Source: JBGQOG01 sp052113705 (lineage in GTDB: Bacteria > Pseudomonadota > Alphaproteobacteria > Rhodobacterales > Rhodobacteraceae). From it: 64,000 nt of DNA. Under the pieces are notes generated by a model, which saw only the letters and a list, made by a program, of their open reading frames with translations, made no database searches and was not told where the DNA came from. A program made the position numbers and the translations under genes. Numbering within the stretch: the first letter of the stretch is position 1; each line of letters starts with the position of its first letter. Positions 19,487 to 27,805 of this stretch are shown piece after piece. The stretch is taken from positions 1 to 64,000 of the forward strand of contig NZ_JBGQOG010000013.1 in NCBI RefSeq assembly GCF_052113705.1, given 5' to 3'.

Positions 19487-20458
19487 ATGGATACGACAGT
19501 TCAGACGCGGGTCTACAATGGGGCATTGTTGACGACGAATTTGTTGGCCTCGCAGCAAACGATCGTGTTGGGAAGCTTCGGTGCCGTGAATTCCGGCGTG
19601 ACGCTGACCGATGACAATGCCAAGGCCACGGTCGGGGAGACGATCGCGCTGAATGGATCCGACTATGTTGTTGTGGGCTCGGGCACGGCCCAGCCCGGCG
19701 TCAATCTCCTGGGGCTGACCGTGCCGCTTGGCACCGCCAAAGATATGATTCTGGTGCAAAGTGTCACCACCGGGCAGCTGACGTTCATCTTTCCGGATGG
19801 CTTGCCAAGCGCCACCGGCATGATCGCGCTGGTGATCGACGTGGATCCCATCGGCTATGATCTGGTCGACAAGGCACCGCTGTGCTTCGCCGCCGGAACC
19901 CGCATCCTGACCGAAAAGGGCTACCGCAGCGTGGAGGAGCTGGTGCCGGGGGATCTGCTGATGGATGCGGAGGGCGGAATGGTGCCTCTGCTCTGGAAGG
20001 GCACTCTGGAGCAGCCGCTGGTCTGGGAGCGTCATCAGCGGCACCGGCCGATCGAGATTGCGGCCGATACCTTTGGCCGCGGCCTGCCGGAGCGCCCGCT
20101 GCGTCTGTCGCCGCAACATCGGGTCAGCATCCGCCATCCGCGTTTCCGCGATGAATTCGGGTCTGAAACGGTGTTGGTGCCGGTGAAATACCTGCTGAAC
20201 GGCGAATGCATCACCGAAGTGAGCGGCCTGACCGGCATCACCTATCATCACCTTCTGTGTGCGCGCCATTGCTTGCTGGTGGCCGAAGGAATGCCCGCTG
20301 AATCGCTCTTGCAAGGGCCGATGGCGGTGGAGGCCATGTCGAAGATGCCAGATGTTCCGCTGCGCCGGTTCTCCACCGTGCCCTGTTTGCCGGTGCTGAA
20401 GCGCCGCGATCTGCGGCAGGTTGGCTACCACTTTGAGCCCGCGCAGGTCCCCGCCTGA
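19487..20458 (+). CDS. Hint-domain protein 1
   Basis: 323 residues, started at the ATG 19487 (AGAAGG 7 bases upstream; a GTG at 19481 is too close to that site). Residues 1-130 are a beta-rich, low-complexity region (for example SGVTLTDDNAKATVGETIAL). From Cys133 (LCFAAGTRILTEKGY) a Hedgehog/intein-type Hint domain of the Hint_2 class follows, with VEELVPGDLLMDAEG, the LSPQHRV block (His211) and HHLLCARHCLLVAEGMPAES. The nucleophile cysteine and block histidine are present, so self-processing or autoproteolysis is possible. No flanking extein continuity exists, so it is not an intein. Function unknown. Confidence 0.85.
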   Translation: MDTTVQTRVYNGALLTTNLLASQQTIVLGSFGAVNSGVTLTDDNAKATVGETIALNGSDYVVVGSGTAQPGVNLLGLTVPLGTAKDMILVQSVTTGQLTFIFPDGLPSATGMIALVIDVDPIGYDLVDKAPLCFAAGTRILTEKGYRSVEELVPGDLLMDAEGGMVPLLWKGTLEQPLVWERHQRHRPIEIAADTFGRGLPERPLRLSPQHRVSIRHPRFRDEFGSETVLVPVKYLLNGECITEVSGLTGITYHHLLCARHCLLVAEGMPAESLLQGPMAVEAMSKMPDVPLRRFSTVPCLPVLKRRDLRQVGYHFEPAQVPA

Positions 20459-20552
20459 ACCTGTCATCGCATCGGGTTCTGCCATAGGGTGCTGCAACAC
20501 CCTACCGTCCCGATGGTGGTGACACGACTGAGCGGCATTGATCGCCGCTCCG

Positions 20553-20577
20553 CTCCGCCCTCGGGCGGAGTTTTTTT
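20553..20577 (+). terminator. Terminator after Hint protein 1
   Basis: The 8-bp stem CTCCGCCC / GGGCGGAG with a 2-base TC loop is followed by seven T, ~95 bases after the stop. Confidence 0.8.
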
Positions 20578-20599
20578 GTGCCACGCCACGGGTTTCCGT

Positions 20600-20866
20600 G
20601 CTGTCGCGGCAATGCGGCCTCGCTTTGGTCAGTGCCGTGCCGGACGCTGTGCAGGGGCCATGATGGGGTGTGGCGGTGCAGGAAGGCCGCCTGGTGGAGC
20701 CGGAGCGGCAATGGCCGCGCCTATGGTTTTGGCGCCGTCGTGGCCGCGCTGATCGCTTTGGTCGGGGCGGTGCCGGACGCTGGGCAGTGGTCATGATGGG
20801 TGTTGCGAGGCAGGGAGGCCCGCCTGCGGGCCCCGAGCGGCGGGGGCCGCGCTTTGCAGTTTCGCC
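20600..20866. repeat. Imperfect tandem repeat, ~133-bp period
   Basis: Two adjacent diverged copies (about 20600-20732 and 20733-20866). Matching blocks repeat at an offset of 132-133 bases: cgctttggtc at 20621 and 20754, ccggacgc at 20640 and 20773, catgatggg at 20659 and 20792, ggccgcgc at 20713 and 20845. Traces of a third copy begin after 20853. The repeats lie in the gene-free space between Hint protein 1 and cspA and no frame stays open with a family-like product. Confidence 0.75.
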
Positions 20867-21028
20867 GCGTGCTGGGGCTGAGATCCGGTGCCTGCGGCAG
20901 GGGAAGGGGGCGTTGATCGTCTTGGCCCGACAATCTGGTCCTGCCCTTTGGGGGACACTCTTGCCGTGCCAAGGGCGCGGCGGAGCCGATTTCATCCTGG
21001 CGGGAGATATGAAATGGCGGCAGATATG

Positions 21029-21052
21029 AAAAAGGACGCCCGAAGGCGCCCT
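21029..21052 (-). terminator. Terminator after cspA
   Basis: Read on the minus strand: stem GGGCGCC / GGCGTCC (one G-T pair) with a TTCG loop, followed by TTTTT. About 40 bases after the cspA stop. Confidence 0.8.
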
Positions 21053-21090
21053 GATCCGTTTGACCGGTCTCTCGACCTGTCTGGTGTGGC

Positions 21091-21297
21091 TTATGCCAGC
21101 GCCAGGTTCGTCGCCGATTCGCGACCGTCACGGCCGGCTTCGATGTCGAAGGTAACCGCTTGGCCGTCGTTCAGCGCGCGGATGCCTGCACGCTCGAGAG
21201 CCGAGATGTGCACGAACACGTCACGGTTGCCATTTTCCGGTGCGATAAAGCCGAAACCTTTGGTTGCGTTGAACCATTTCACGGTGCCGTTGGCCAT
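21091..21297 (-). CDS. cspA: Cold-shock protein, CspA family
   Basis: 68-residue single cold-shock domain, the usual length, acting as an RNA chaperone or nucleic-acid binder in the cytosol. Both RNA-binding motifs are present: KGFGFIAP (RNP1 type) and DVFVHISAL (RNP2 type). AGGAG lies 8 bases before the ATG. The upstream region is long and gene-free, as in many cold-shock genes with regulatory leaders. Promoter candidate at 21418-21446. Confidence 0.95.
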   Translation of the reverse strand: MANGTVKWFNATKGFGFIAPENGNRDVFVHISALERAGIRALNDGQAVTFDIEAGRDGRESATNLALA

Positions 21298-21417
21298 CGT
21301 GTATACTCCTGTTTAATTGCCACCCACGAGACTGCGGTGGCCCGGCTCCGTCAGATCAAGATCGAGAACTGAAGCCGTAAGGAAACAGAAGGTCGATAGA
21401 GAAAGCATTGCTGTGCT

Positions 21418-21446
21418 TGTATCGGTGATCACCATCCGAATTGCAA
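21418..21446 (-). promoter_or_regulatory. Candidate cspA promoter
   Basis: On the minus strand TTGCAA (21441-21446), a 17-base spacer and GATACA (21418-21423). The start would lie near 21411, giving an untranslated leader of about 114 nt, typical of cold-shock genes. Inferred only. Confidence 0.4.
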
Positions 21447-21617
21447 GCTTATTTTGCCCCGCCAGACGCGGGCAGGCGCGCCGCTGCTGCGCGGCACGCA
21501 TGCGGTTGGCACGCGGCGCGTATGGGGCGGGTACGGGGCAGGCGCGCAGTGGGTGTGGGGCGGGCAGTGCGTATGCGGGCAGGGGCAGGCACAGGCGGGC
21601 CCAAACGATTGCGCATG

Positions 21618-21642
21618 AAAAAGGGCGCCCGGAGGCGCCCTT
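21618..21642 (-). terminator. Terminator after groEL
   Basis: Minus strand: GGGCGCC / GGCGCCC stem with a short TCCG-containing loop and a TTTTT tract, starting about 25 bases after the groEL stop. Confidence 0.85.
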
Positions 21643-21665
21643 TTCCGTCCCGTGAGGGGCGATGA

Positions 21666-23312
21666 TTACATCATGCCGCCCATGCCGCCCATGCCGCCCA
21701 TATCGGGCATGCCGCCGCCTGCGCCTTTCGGCTCCGGTTTGTCGGCGATCATGGCTTCGGTGGTGATCAAGAGGCCCGCGATCGAGGCTGCATCTTCCAG
21801 CGCGGTACGGGTGACTTTCGCCGGGTCGATGACGCCGAACGCGAACATGTCGCCGTACTCTTCGGTTTGAGCGTTGAAGCCGAACGACAGGTCGGTCGAC
21901 TCGCGCACTTTGCCGGCCACGACAGCGCCGTCGACGCCAGCGTTTTCCGCGATCTGACGCAGCGGCGCTTCCAGCGCGCGGCGCACGATGGCGATGCCTG
22001 CTTCCTGGTCCGAGTTGGCGCCGGTCATGCCGATCAGCACTTTCGCTGCCTGCACAAGGGCGACGCCGCCGCCGACCACGATGCCTTCCTGCACGGCCGC
22101 ACGGGTCGCGTTCAGGGCATCGTCAACGCGGTCTTTGCGCTCTTTCACTTCGATCTCGGTCATGCCGCCAACGCGGATGACAGCAACACCGCCAGCCAGT
22201 TTGGCCACGCGCTCTTGCAGTTTCTCGCGGTCGTAATCCGACGAGGTTTCTTCGATCTGGGTGCGGATCTGTGCCACGCGGGCTTCGATCTCGGCCTTGT
22301 CGCCAGCACCGTCCACGATCGTGGTGTTTTCTTTGGTGATGGTGATTTTCTTGGCGCGGCCCAGCATGTCCATGCCGACATTCTCAAGCTTCATGCCCAG
22401 ATCTTCCGAGATCACTTGACCACCGGTCAGGATCGCGAGGTCTTGCAGCATGGCTTTACGACGGTCGCCAAAGCCCGGTGCTTTCACAGCCGCGATTTTC
22501 AGGCCGCCGCGCAGTTTGTTGACCACGAGGGTCGCCAGCGCTTCGCCTTCAACGTCTTCAGCGATGATCAGCAGCGGTTTTTGCGACTGGATCACTTGCT
22601 CCAAGAGCGGCACCATCGGCTGCAGCGACGAGAGTTTTTTCTCGTGCAGCAGGATGAGGCAGTCTTCCAGATCTGCGATCATCTTGTCCGGGTTGGTGAC
22701 GAAGTAGGGCGAGAGGTAGCCGCGGTCGAACTGCATGCCCTCAACGACTTCAACTTCGGTTTCCATGCCTTTGTTTTCTTCGACGGTGATCACACCCTCG
22801 TTGCCAACTTTTTGCATGGCGTCGGCGATGAAGCGGCCGATGACAGCTTCGCCGTTTGCCGAGATGGTGCCGACTTGCGCGACTTCGTCGCTGTCTTTCA
22901 CCGGACGCGAGGCTGCTTTGATGGCTTCCACGACTTTGGTGGTGGCCAGATCAACGCCGCGCTTCAGGTCCATCGGGTTCATGCCAGCGGCAACCGCTTT
23001 CAGACCCTCTTTGATGATCGCCTGAGCGAGCACGGTGGCGGTGGTGGTACCGTCGCCAGCTTCGTCATTGGTGCGGGAAGCGACTTCCTTCACCATTTGC
23101 GCGCCCATGTTCTCGAACTTGTCCGAGAGTTCGATCTCTTTGGCAACCGACACACCGTCTTTGGTGATGCGCGGCGAACCGAAGGATTTTTCGATGACCA
23201 CGTTGCGGCCTTTCGGGCCCAGGGTCACTTTGACGGCATCGGCGAGGATGTTGACGCCTTTCAGCATCCGGTCGCGGGCGTCGGTGGAGAACTTTACGTC
23301 CTTGGCAGCCAT
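21666..23312 (-). CDS. groEL: Chaperonin GroEL (60 kDa)
   Basis: Large subunit of the ATP-driven folding chamber. The 548-residue protein starts MAAKDVKFSTDARDRML and ends with the usual Gly-Met-rich tail (MPDMGGMGGMGGMM). Family signatures include VTLGPKGRNVVIEKSFG near 30, DGTTTATVLAQAI near 87 (ATP site) and AAVQEGIVVGGGVAL near 404. AGGAGC precedes the ATG. It follows groES after 44 bases in the normal operon order. Confidence 0.98.
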   Translation of the reverse strand: MAAKDVKFSTDARDRMLKGVNILADAVKVTLGPKGRNVVIEKSFGSPRITKDGVSVAKEIELSDKFENMGAQMVKEVASRTNDEAGDGTTTATVLAQAIIKEGLKAVAAGMNPMDLKRGVDLATTKVVEAIKAASRPVKDSDEVAQVGTISANGEAVIGRFIADAMQKVGNEGVITVEENKGMETEVEVVEGMQFDRGYLSPYFVTNPDKMIADLEDCLILLHEKKLSSLQPMVPLLEQVIQSQKPLLIIAEDVEGEALATLVVNKLRGGLKIAAVKAPGFGDRRKAMLQDLAILTGGQVISEDLGMKLENVGMDMLGRAKKITITKENTTIVDGAGDKAEIEARVAQIRTQIEETSSDYDREKLQERVAKLAGGVAVIRVGGMTEIEVKERKDRVDDALNATRAAVQEGIVVGGGVALVQAAKVLIGMTGANSDQEAGIAIVRRALEAPLRQIAENAGVDGAVVAGKVRESTDLSFGFNAQTEEYGDMFAFGVIDPAKVTRTALEDAASIAGLLITTEAMIADKPEPKGAGGGMPDMGGMGGMGGMM

Positions 23313-23356
23313 TATATAGCTCCTGTCAGTCTAAATTACGGTTGGAAGAAGCGATC

Positions 23357-23644
23357 TCAGGCGATGATGCCGAGGATGTCGCTTTCTTTCATGATCAGCA
23401 GCTCTTCGCCGTCGATCGTGACTTCGGTGCCCGACCATTTGCCGAACAGCACTTTGTCGCCAGCTTTGACGCTCATCGCGATCAGCTCGCCCGAATCTTT
23501 GCGCGCACCAGCGCCGCAGGAGACGATTTCGCCTTCAGCGGGTTTTTCTTTGGCGCTATCGGGGATGATCAGACCGCCCTTGGTCTTTTCGTCGCCTTGG
23601 ACGCGGCGAACCAACACACGGTCATGCAGCGGTGTGAATGCCAT
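23357..23644 (-). CDS. groES: Co-chaperonin GroES (10 kDa)
   Basis: Lid of the GroEL cage. The 95-residue product starts MAFTPLHDRVLVRRV and contains the mobile-loop region EKTKGGLIIPDSAKEKP and the VLFGKWSGTEV segment. AAGGGAG lies before the ATG. First gene of groESL; a sigma-70-type promoter and a CIRCE operator sit upstream, so the operon is probably repressed by HrcA and induced by heat. Confidence 0.97.
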   Translation of the reverse strand: MAFTPLHDRVLVRRVQGDEKTKGGLIIPDSAKEKPAEGEIVSCGAGARKDSGELIAMSVKAGDKVLFGKWSGTEVTIDGEELLIMKESDILGIIA

Positions 23645-23680
23645 CTCGAGAACTCCCTTGAGTCTTCCATTTCAAAACTG

Positions 23681-23707
23681 TTGGCACTCAGCCTTGGCGA
23701 GTGCCAG
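23681..23707 (-). promoter_or_regulatory. CIRCE operator (HrcA site)
   Basis: On the minus strand CTGGCACTC, a 9-base spacer and GAGTGCCAA, an inverted repeat matching the consensus TTAGCACTC-N9-GAGTGCTAA at seven of nine positions in the left arm and eight of nine in the right. It lies just downstream of the promoter -10, in the groES leader. Confidence 0.9.
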
Positions 23708-23714
23708 CGCCGTA

Positions 23715-23743
23715 CAGTTAGGCAAGGGCAGGGGGCCTGTCAA
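23715..23743 (-). promoter_or_regulatory. groESL promoter, sigma-70 type
   Basis: Minus strand: perfect TTGACA (23738-23743), a 17-base spacer and TAACTG (23715-23720). The expected start falls at the CIRCE element, consistent with HrcA blocking this promoter. Confidence 0.7.
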
Positions 23744-23994
23744 CGGGCGGGTCGGGAAAAATGTGCCGGATTTTCGGGGCAGGGCGGATCCGGGTGAAAC
23801 CGGCGGAATGCAGCGCATCCGGGGGCCGCGGGTGGGGGCCGTTCAGCCTGCCGGATTGCGGCTTCACCCTGCGCCAGGCGGTTGGACTGGGGGCTCTGGG
23901 GGCCTATCTGGTATCCGGGGGCGGGTCATGGCAGTCTCGGGTCAGACCTTTGCGGATTGGCTTTCATCCACTGAACTTTCGGGGAATTTTCTTC

Positions 23995-25032
23995 ATGTGT
24001 GCTGCCTTGCGCCGATTGGCGACCTTTTTGGCTCTGAGTGTTGCGCCGGTCTCGGCGGGGGCTGTGTGCACGGGCGATGATCTTTTGGCCTCCATGGCGG
24101 CGGACAAGCGCGCGGCGCTGATGGCGGCGGCGGATGCGGTGCCCAACAGCCATGGCATCCTGTGGCAGGCAGAGCGGCCGGGCGCGCGGGTGATCCTGCT
24201 CGGCACCTACCACATGAACGACCCGCGCCATGCGGCGATCGTGACGCGGATCGACGATTTCCTGCCCGATTCTGCGGCGCTCCTCGTCGAGGCGGGGCCG
24301 GAGGAGGAGGCGCGGCTGAAAAAGGCGATGGCGGAGGATGTGGGGGTGATGATCAACACCTCCGGCCCGACGCTGCCCGAAAGGCTGAGCCCGGAGGAAT
24401 GGGAGAGCCTGTCGGCGGCGGCGCTGGAGCGCGGTCTGCCGCCGTTCATGGCGGCCAAGATGAAGCCCTGGGTTCTGACAATGATGCTGTCGATGTCGCC
24501 CTGCATGCTGGCCGAGCAACAGGCGGCGGGCAAGATGAACGGGCTGGACGCGCAGGTGATGGACCGGGCGCGGGCCGCGGCGGTGCCGATCACGGCGCTT
24601 GAGCCATGGGACACCGTGCTCAGCCTGTTCGCTGGTCTCAGTCCGCAGGACGAGCTGGACATGGTGCGCGGCAGCCTGCTCTCGGCGCGCACGGCGGATG
24701 ACAATGCGGCCACGCTGGCAAACGCCTATTTCAACGAAGTGCCGCAATTGATCTGGGAACTCAGCCGCCAGATGGCGCTGGATGCGGGCGATATGGCGCC
24801 CGAGACGGTGGCGGCGCAGATGGCACTGGCGCAAGAGATCCTGATGGATCAGCGCAACCGGGCCTGGGTGCCGGTGATCGAAAAGACTCTGGCGGAGGCT
24901 GGCGCATCCGGCACCGGGGGCGCGCCGGTGCAGGCCGTCGTCGCGGTGGGCGCGCTGCATCTGCCCGGGGAGCAGGGCCTGTTGTCGCTGTTGGCCGCGC
25001 GGGGTTTTACCCTCACCCGATTGCCGCTCTGA
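23995..25032 (+). CDS. TraB/GumN family protein
   Basis: 345 residues from the ATG at 23995, chosen because a signal peptide follows directly (MCAALRRLATFLALSVAPVS, cleavage near AGA-VC). The mature protein has TraB/GumN family hallmarks (pfam01963): VILLGTYHMNDPRHA near 60, SAALLVEAGPEEEA near 90, and the C-terminal VAVGALHLPGEQGLLSLLAARG. The conserved histidines and glutamate suggest a metal-dependent hydrolase, related to TIKI proteases, but no bacterial substrate is established. Likely periplasmic. Confidence 0.85.
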   Translation: MCAALRRLATFLALSVAPVSAGAVCTGDDLLASMAADKRAALMAAADAVPNSHGILWQAERPGARVILLGTYHMNDPRHAAIVTRIDDFLPDSAALLVEAGPEEEARLKKAMAEDVGVMINTSGPTLPERLSPEEWESLSAAALERGLPPFMAAKMKPWVLTMMLSMSPCMLAEQQAAGKMNGLDAQVMDRARAAAVPITALEPWDTVLSLFAGLSPQDELDMVRGSLLSARTADDNAATLANAYFNEVPQLIWELSRQMALDAGDMAPETVAAQMALAQEILMDQRNRAWVPVIEKTLAEAGASGTGGAPVQAVVAVGALHLPGEQGLLSLLAARGFTLTRLPL

Positions 25033-25189
25033 CACCCTGTGACACCTCGGGCGGTCACTCTTCCGGCCGCCGCTTCCGGCCCGGCTCTCTGCATGGCGGC
25101 TTTGCAGCAAGGGGCCGCCACTCCCGGGTGACAAGCGCCGCGCCCTTGCGTATACACCGCGCGAAACCCCTTTTTGAACGGATAGACCC

Positions 25190-26107
25190 ATGATCAAGGT
25201 TCTTGGCCACAAATCCCCCGATACCGACTCGACCGGCTCGCCCATCATCTGGGCCTGGTACCTGACCGAAGTGAAAGGCACCCCGGCCGAAGCCGTGCTG
25301 CTCGGCGAGCCGAACACCGAAGCGGCCTTTGTGCTGAAATACTGGGATCTGGCGAAACCGGCGATCATCTCGGATGTCACCGCCGACGACAGCGTCGTCA
25401 TCGTCGACACCAACAACCCGGCTGAGCTGCCCGCCGCGATCAATGACGCGAAGATTCTGGGCATCATCGACCACCACCTGCTGGTCGGCGGCATCAAGAC
25501 CAAGAACCCGATCGAGATCACCATCCGCCCGCTCGCCTGCACCGCCACCATCATGCATGACCTGATGGGCGATGATCTGGCAAAGGCACCGCGCGGCATC
25601 AAAGGCGCGATGCTCTCGTGCATCCTGTCGGATACGCTGGAATTCCGCTCGCCGACCACCACCGCGCATGACCGTGCCGTGGCCGAGAAACTGGCCGCCG
25701 AGCTGGGCGTCTCGATCCCGGAATTCGCCGCTGAAATGTTCGCCGCGAAATCCGATGTCTCGGCCTTCTCGGATGCCGAACTGCTGCGGATGGATTCGAA
25801 AGAATACGAAGTCGCCGGCAAACAGCTCCGCGTTTCCGTGCTGGAAACCACCGCGCCGAAGGTTCTGCTTGACCGCAAAGACGCGCTGATGGCGGCAATG
25901 CCGGGCGTGGCGACCGAGGATGGCGCCGATCAGGTACTTCTCTTCATCGTCGACATTCTGAACGAAGAAGCCACGCTGCTGGTGCCGAACGATCTGGTCA
26001 AGGCTCTGGCCGAAGCCTCGTTCCCCTGCACCGTTTCGGGCGACACCGTGGTGCTGCCGGGCGTGATGAGCCGCAAAAAGCAAATCATCCCGATGCTGAA
26101 ACTCTGA
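25190..26107 (+). CDS. ppaC: Manganese-dependent inorganic pyrophosphatase (family II)
   Basis: Hydrolyses pyrophosphate to phosphate in the cytosol. The 305-residue protein belongs to the DHH superfamily: metal ligands in GHKSPDTDS (His7, Asp11, Asp13), VDTNN (Asp73) and the DHH motif at 94-96, then the C-terminal DHHA2 domain with the basic SRKKQ near the end. Length is normal for the family and no CBS regulatory insert is present. Probably monocistronic. Confidence 0.94.
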   Translation: MIKVLGHKSPDTDSTGSPIIWAWYLTEVKGTPAEAVLLGEPNTEAAFVLKYWDLAKPAIISDVTADDSVVIVDTNNPAELPAAINDAKILGIIDHHLLVGGIKTKNPIEITIRPLACTATIMHDLMGDDLAKAPRGIKGAMLSCILSDTLEFRSPTTTAHDRAVAEKLAAELGVSIPEFAAEMFAAKSDVSAFSDAELLRMDSKEYEVAGKQLRVSVLETTAPKVLLDRKDALMAAMPGVATEDGADQVLLFIVDILNEEATLLVPNDLVKALAEASFPCTVSGDTVVLPGVMSRKKQIIPMLKL

Positions 26108-26249
26108 TCTGAACGGCGGGCGGCAGAGGCATCGAGCCTCTGCCGCCCGCGCCCCTTTCGGGGCGGCGCGACACCCGATCTTTGCGCCATCTGCACCTGT
26201 TTCCGGCCCGGTGCCGGGATGCCTCCTTCCCCGCGAAAGGCCCGCTGAC

Positions 26250-27128
26250 ATGACCCGGATCATCTCCTCGCTTGCTGACATCGGCACCAATTATGACGCG
26301 CTGCTCTGCGATCTCTGGGGCTGCCTGCACAATGGCGTGACGCCCTATCCCGCGGCCATCGCGGCACTTCAGGCGTACCGCGCGGGCGGCGGCAAGGTGG
26401 TGCTCTTGACCAATGCGCCGCGCCCGAACCCCTATGTCATTGCGGGGCTGGACCGGATGGGCGTGCCGCGGGACGCCTGGGATCTGGTCGTCTCCTCGGG
26501 CGATGCCGCGCAGGATGCCATGCTGGCGGGCGCGGTGGGCCGCAAGGTCTGGCATCTGGGGCCGCAGAAGGATGACGGCTTTTTCACCGATATTCCCGCC
26601 GCCTGGGCCGATGCCCCCGCGATCGAGCGGGTGCCGCTGGCCGAGGCCGAGGGGATCGTCTGCACCGGCCCCTTTGACGAGACGACCGAAGTGCCCGAGG
26701 ACTACCGCGCGCGGTTTCTCGACGCCAAAACCCGCGGGCTGAAACTCCTCTGTGCCAATCCCGACATCGTGGTGGATCTGGGCGAAAGCCGGATCTACTG
26801 CGCGGGCGCGCTGGCCGAGCTTTATGCCGATATGGGCGGCGAATCGCTCTATTTCGGCAAGCCGCATCCGCCGATCTATGACCTCGCGCGCCGCCGACTG
26901 GCGGCGGAAACCGGCGTCGACAGCCCGCGTCTGCTGGCGATTGGCGATGGGGTGATGACCGATGTGGCCGGAGCGGCGGGCGAAGGCATTGACTGCCTGT
27001 TTGTCACCGGCGGTCTGGCGGCGGCGCAGTTCGGCGATGATGTCGAGGCCCCGCATGCGGCCCTGCTCGACAGCTGGTTGCAGGCGCGGCTGCAGGATCC
27101 GACCTACAGCATCGGCCGTTTGCGCTGA
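26250..27128 (+). CDS. HAD superfamily phosphatase, TIGR01459 type
   Basis: 292 residues from the ATG at 26250. Motif I is CDLWGCLHNGVTP (residues ~16-28), in which the second Asp is replaced by Trp as in the TIGR01459 group; motif II is VLLTNAPRPN near 52, and the C-terminal motifs are FGKPHPPIY near 205 and LAIGDGVMTDVAGA near 229. The cap arrangement is class IIA, related to NagD and p-nitrophenyl phosphatases. The physiological phosphate ester is unknown. A strong terminator follows. Confidence 0.87.
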   Translation: MTRIISSLADIGTNYDALLCDLWGCLHNGVTPYPAAIAALQAYRAGGGKVVLLTNAPRPNPYVIAGLDRMGVPRDAWDLVVSSGDAAQDAMLAGAVGRKVWHLGPQKDDGFFTDIPAAWADAPAIERVPLAEAEGIVCTGPFDETTEVPEDYRARFLDAKTRGLKLLCANPDIVVDLGESRIYCAGALAELYADMGGESLYFGKPHPPIYDLARRRLAAETGVDSPRLLAIGDGVMTDVAGAAGEGIDCLFVTGGLAAAQFGDDVEAPHAALLDSWLQARLQDPTYSIGRLR

Positions 27129-27151
27129 GATCCGCGCGCTCCGCGACCGTC

Positions 27152-27175
27152 AGGCGCCCCTCGGGGCGCCTTTTT
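27152..27175 (+). terminator. Terminator after the HAD phosphatase gene
   Basis: Stem AGGCGCCCC / GGGGCGCCT with a short TC loop and a TTTTT tract, 23 bases after the stop. Confidence 0.88.
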
Positions 27176-27232
27176 GCTGCGATCTGTCTCAAATTCGGGA
27201 TTCCATCCCGCAATATTGTTGCCAGCAATGCC

Positions 27233-27290
27233 GATTTATGCAGAATATAATTACGCTGCGATTGCATAAATCTTGGCGCAGGGCTATGCT
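27233..27290 (+). promoter_or_regulatory. Promoter with palindromic operator candidate before maoC
   Basis: GATTTATGCA (27233-27242) and its exact inverse TGCATAAATC (27263-27272) flank a 20-base AT-rich spacer. The right arm overlaps the -35 of a candidate promoter, TTGCAT (27262-27267), 17 bases, TATGCT (27285-27290). This arrangement suggests a repressor site controlling the MaoC-type gene that starts at 27320. The regulator is not identified. Confidence 0.5.
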
Positions 27291-27319
27291 GCACCGCAAC
27301 ACCAACGTCGGGATGGGAC

Positions 27320-27766
27320 ATGATGCTCGATAATTTTCCCCGCGGGACGATCTGCATCGAAGATCTGGAGATCGGGATGACCCGCCATTTGCGCAAAGTG
27401 GTCACCGACCGTGACATCGCGCTGTTTGCCGAGGTCTCCACCGACCACAACCCGGTGCATCTGGATGAGGCCTATGCGCAAGACACCATCTTTGAGGGGC
27501 GGATTGCGCATGGGATGCTGACCGCCGGTCTGATCTCGGCGGTGATCGGCGAGCAATTGCCCGGCCATGGCACCGTCTATCTGGGGCAGAGCCTGAAGTT
27601 CATGGCCCCCGTGCGCCCCGGCGATATGGTCTATGCCGAGGTGAAAGTGACCGCAATTGATCATGGCCGCCGGCGTGTCACGCTTGAAACCCACTGCGCT
27701 GTGGGCGATACGGTGGTCTTGAAAGGCGAGGCGCTGGTTCTGGCGCCCAGCCGCAAGTTCGACTGA
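27320..27766 (+). CDS. MaoC-type (R)-specific enoyl-CoA hydratase
   Basis: 148-residue hot-dog-fold protein. The hydratase 2 catalytic motif is present: DHNPVHLDEAYAQDTIFEGR (Asp and His near residues 44-49), followed by RIAHGMLTAGLISAVIG. Such enzymes hydrate trans-2-enoyl-CoA to (R)-3-hydroxyacyl-CoA; the PhaJ subgroup channels fatty-acid intermediates to polyhydroxyalkanoate. Nothing else in the neighbourhood is PHA-related, so that role is only a possibility. An ATG one codon later (27323) is an alternative start. Confidence 0.87.
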   Translation: MMLDNFPRGTICIEDLEIGMTRHLRKVVTDRDIALFAEVSTDHNPVHLDEAYAQDTIFEGRIAHGMLTAGLISAVIGEQLPGHGTVYLGQSLKFMAPVRPGDMVYAEVKVTAIDHGRRRVTLETHCAVGDTVVLKGEALVLAPSRKFD

Positions 27767-27805
27767 TCCGGCGGGGCTGACCCGCCCCTGGCCAAAGCGG
27801 GACTG

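Larger units (their letters stand above)
21298..21665 (-). other. Leader and upstream region of cspA
   Basis: 368 bases without a gene. It holds a plausible minus-strand promoter (21418-21446), a probable ~114-nt cspA leader, a G-rich repetitive stretch (21500-21600, ggcacgc/ggcaggggcaggc-like), and the groEL terminator near 21618-21642. Confidence 0.6.
23645..23994. other. Divergent regulatory region groESL / TraB-like gene
   Basis: 350 bases without a gene. The left part holds the groESL promoter and CIRCE operator; the remainder up to 23994 is GC-rich and carries no recognised signal for the rightward gene apart from GGGGAA near its start. Confidence 0.6.

Noticed and set aside
19487..20458. 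Intein in the Hint proteins
   Set aside because: No host protein sequence continues on both sides of the Hint domain in any of the three genes.
21867..24080. 737-codon plus-strand frame opposite groEL
   Set aside because: An antisense shadow of groEL/groES; it also runs through the CIRCE operator.
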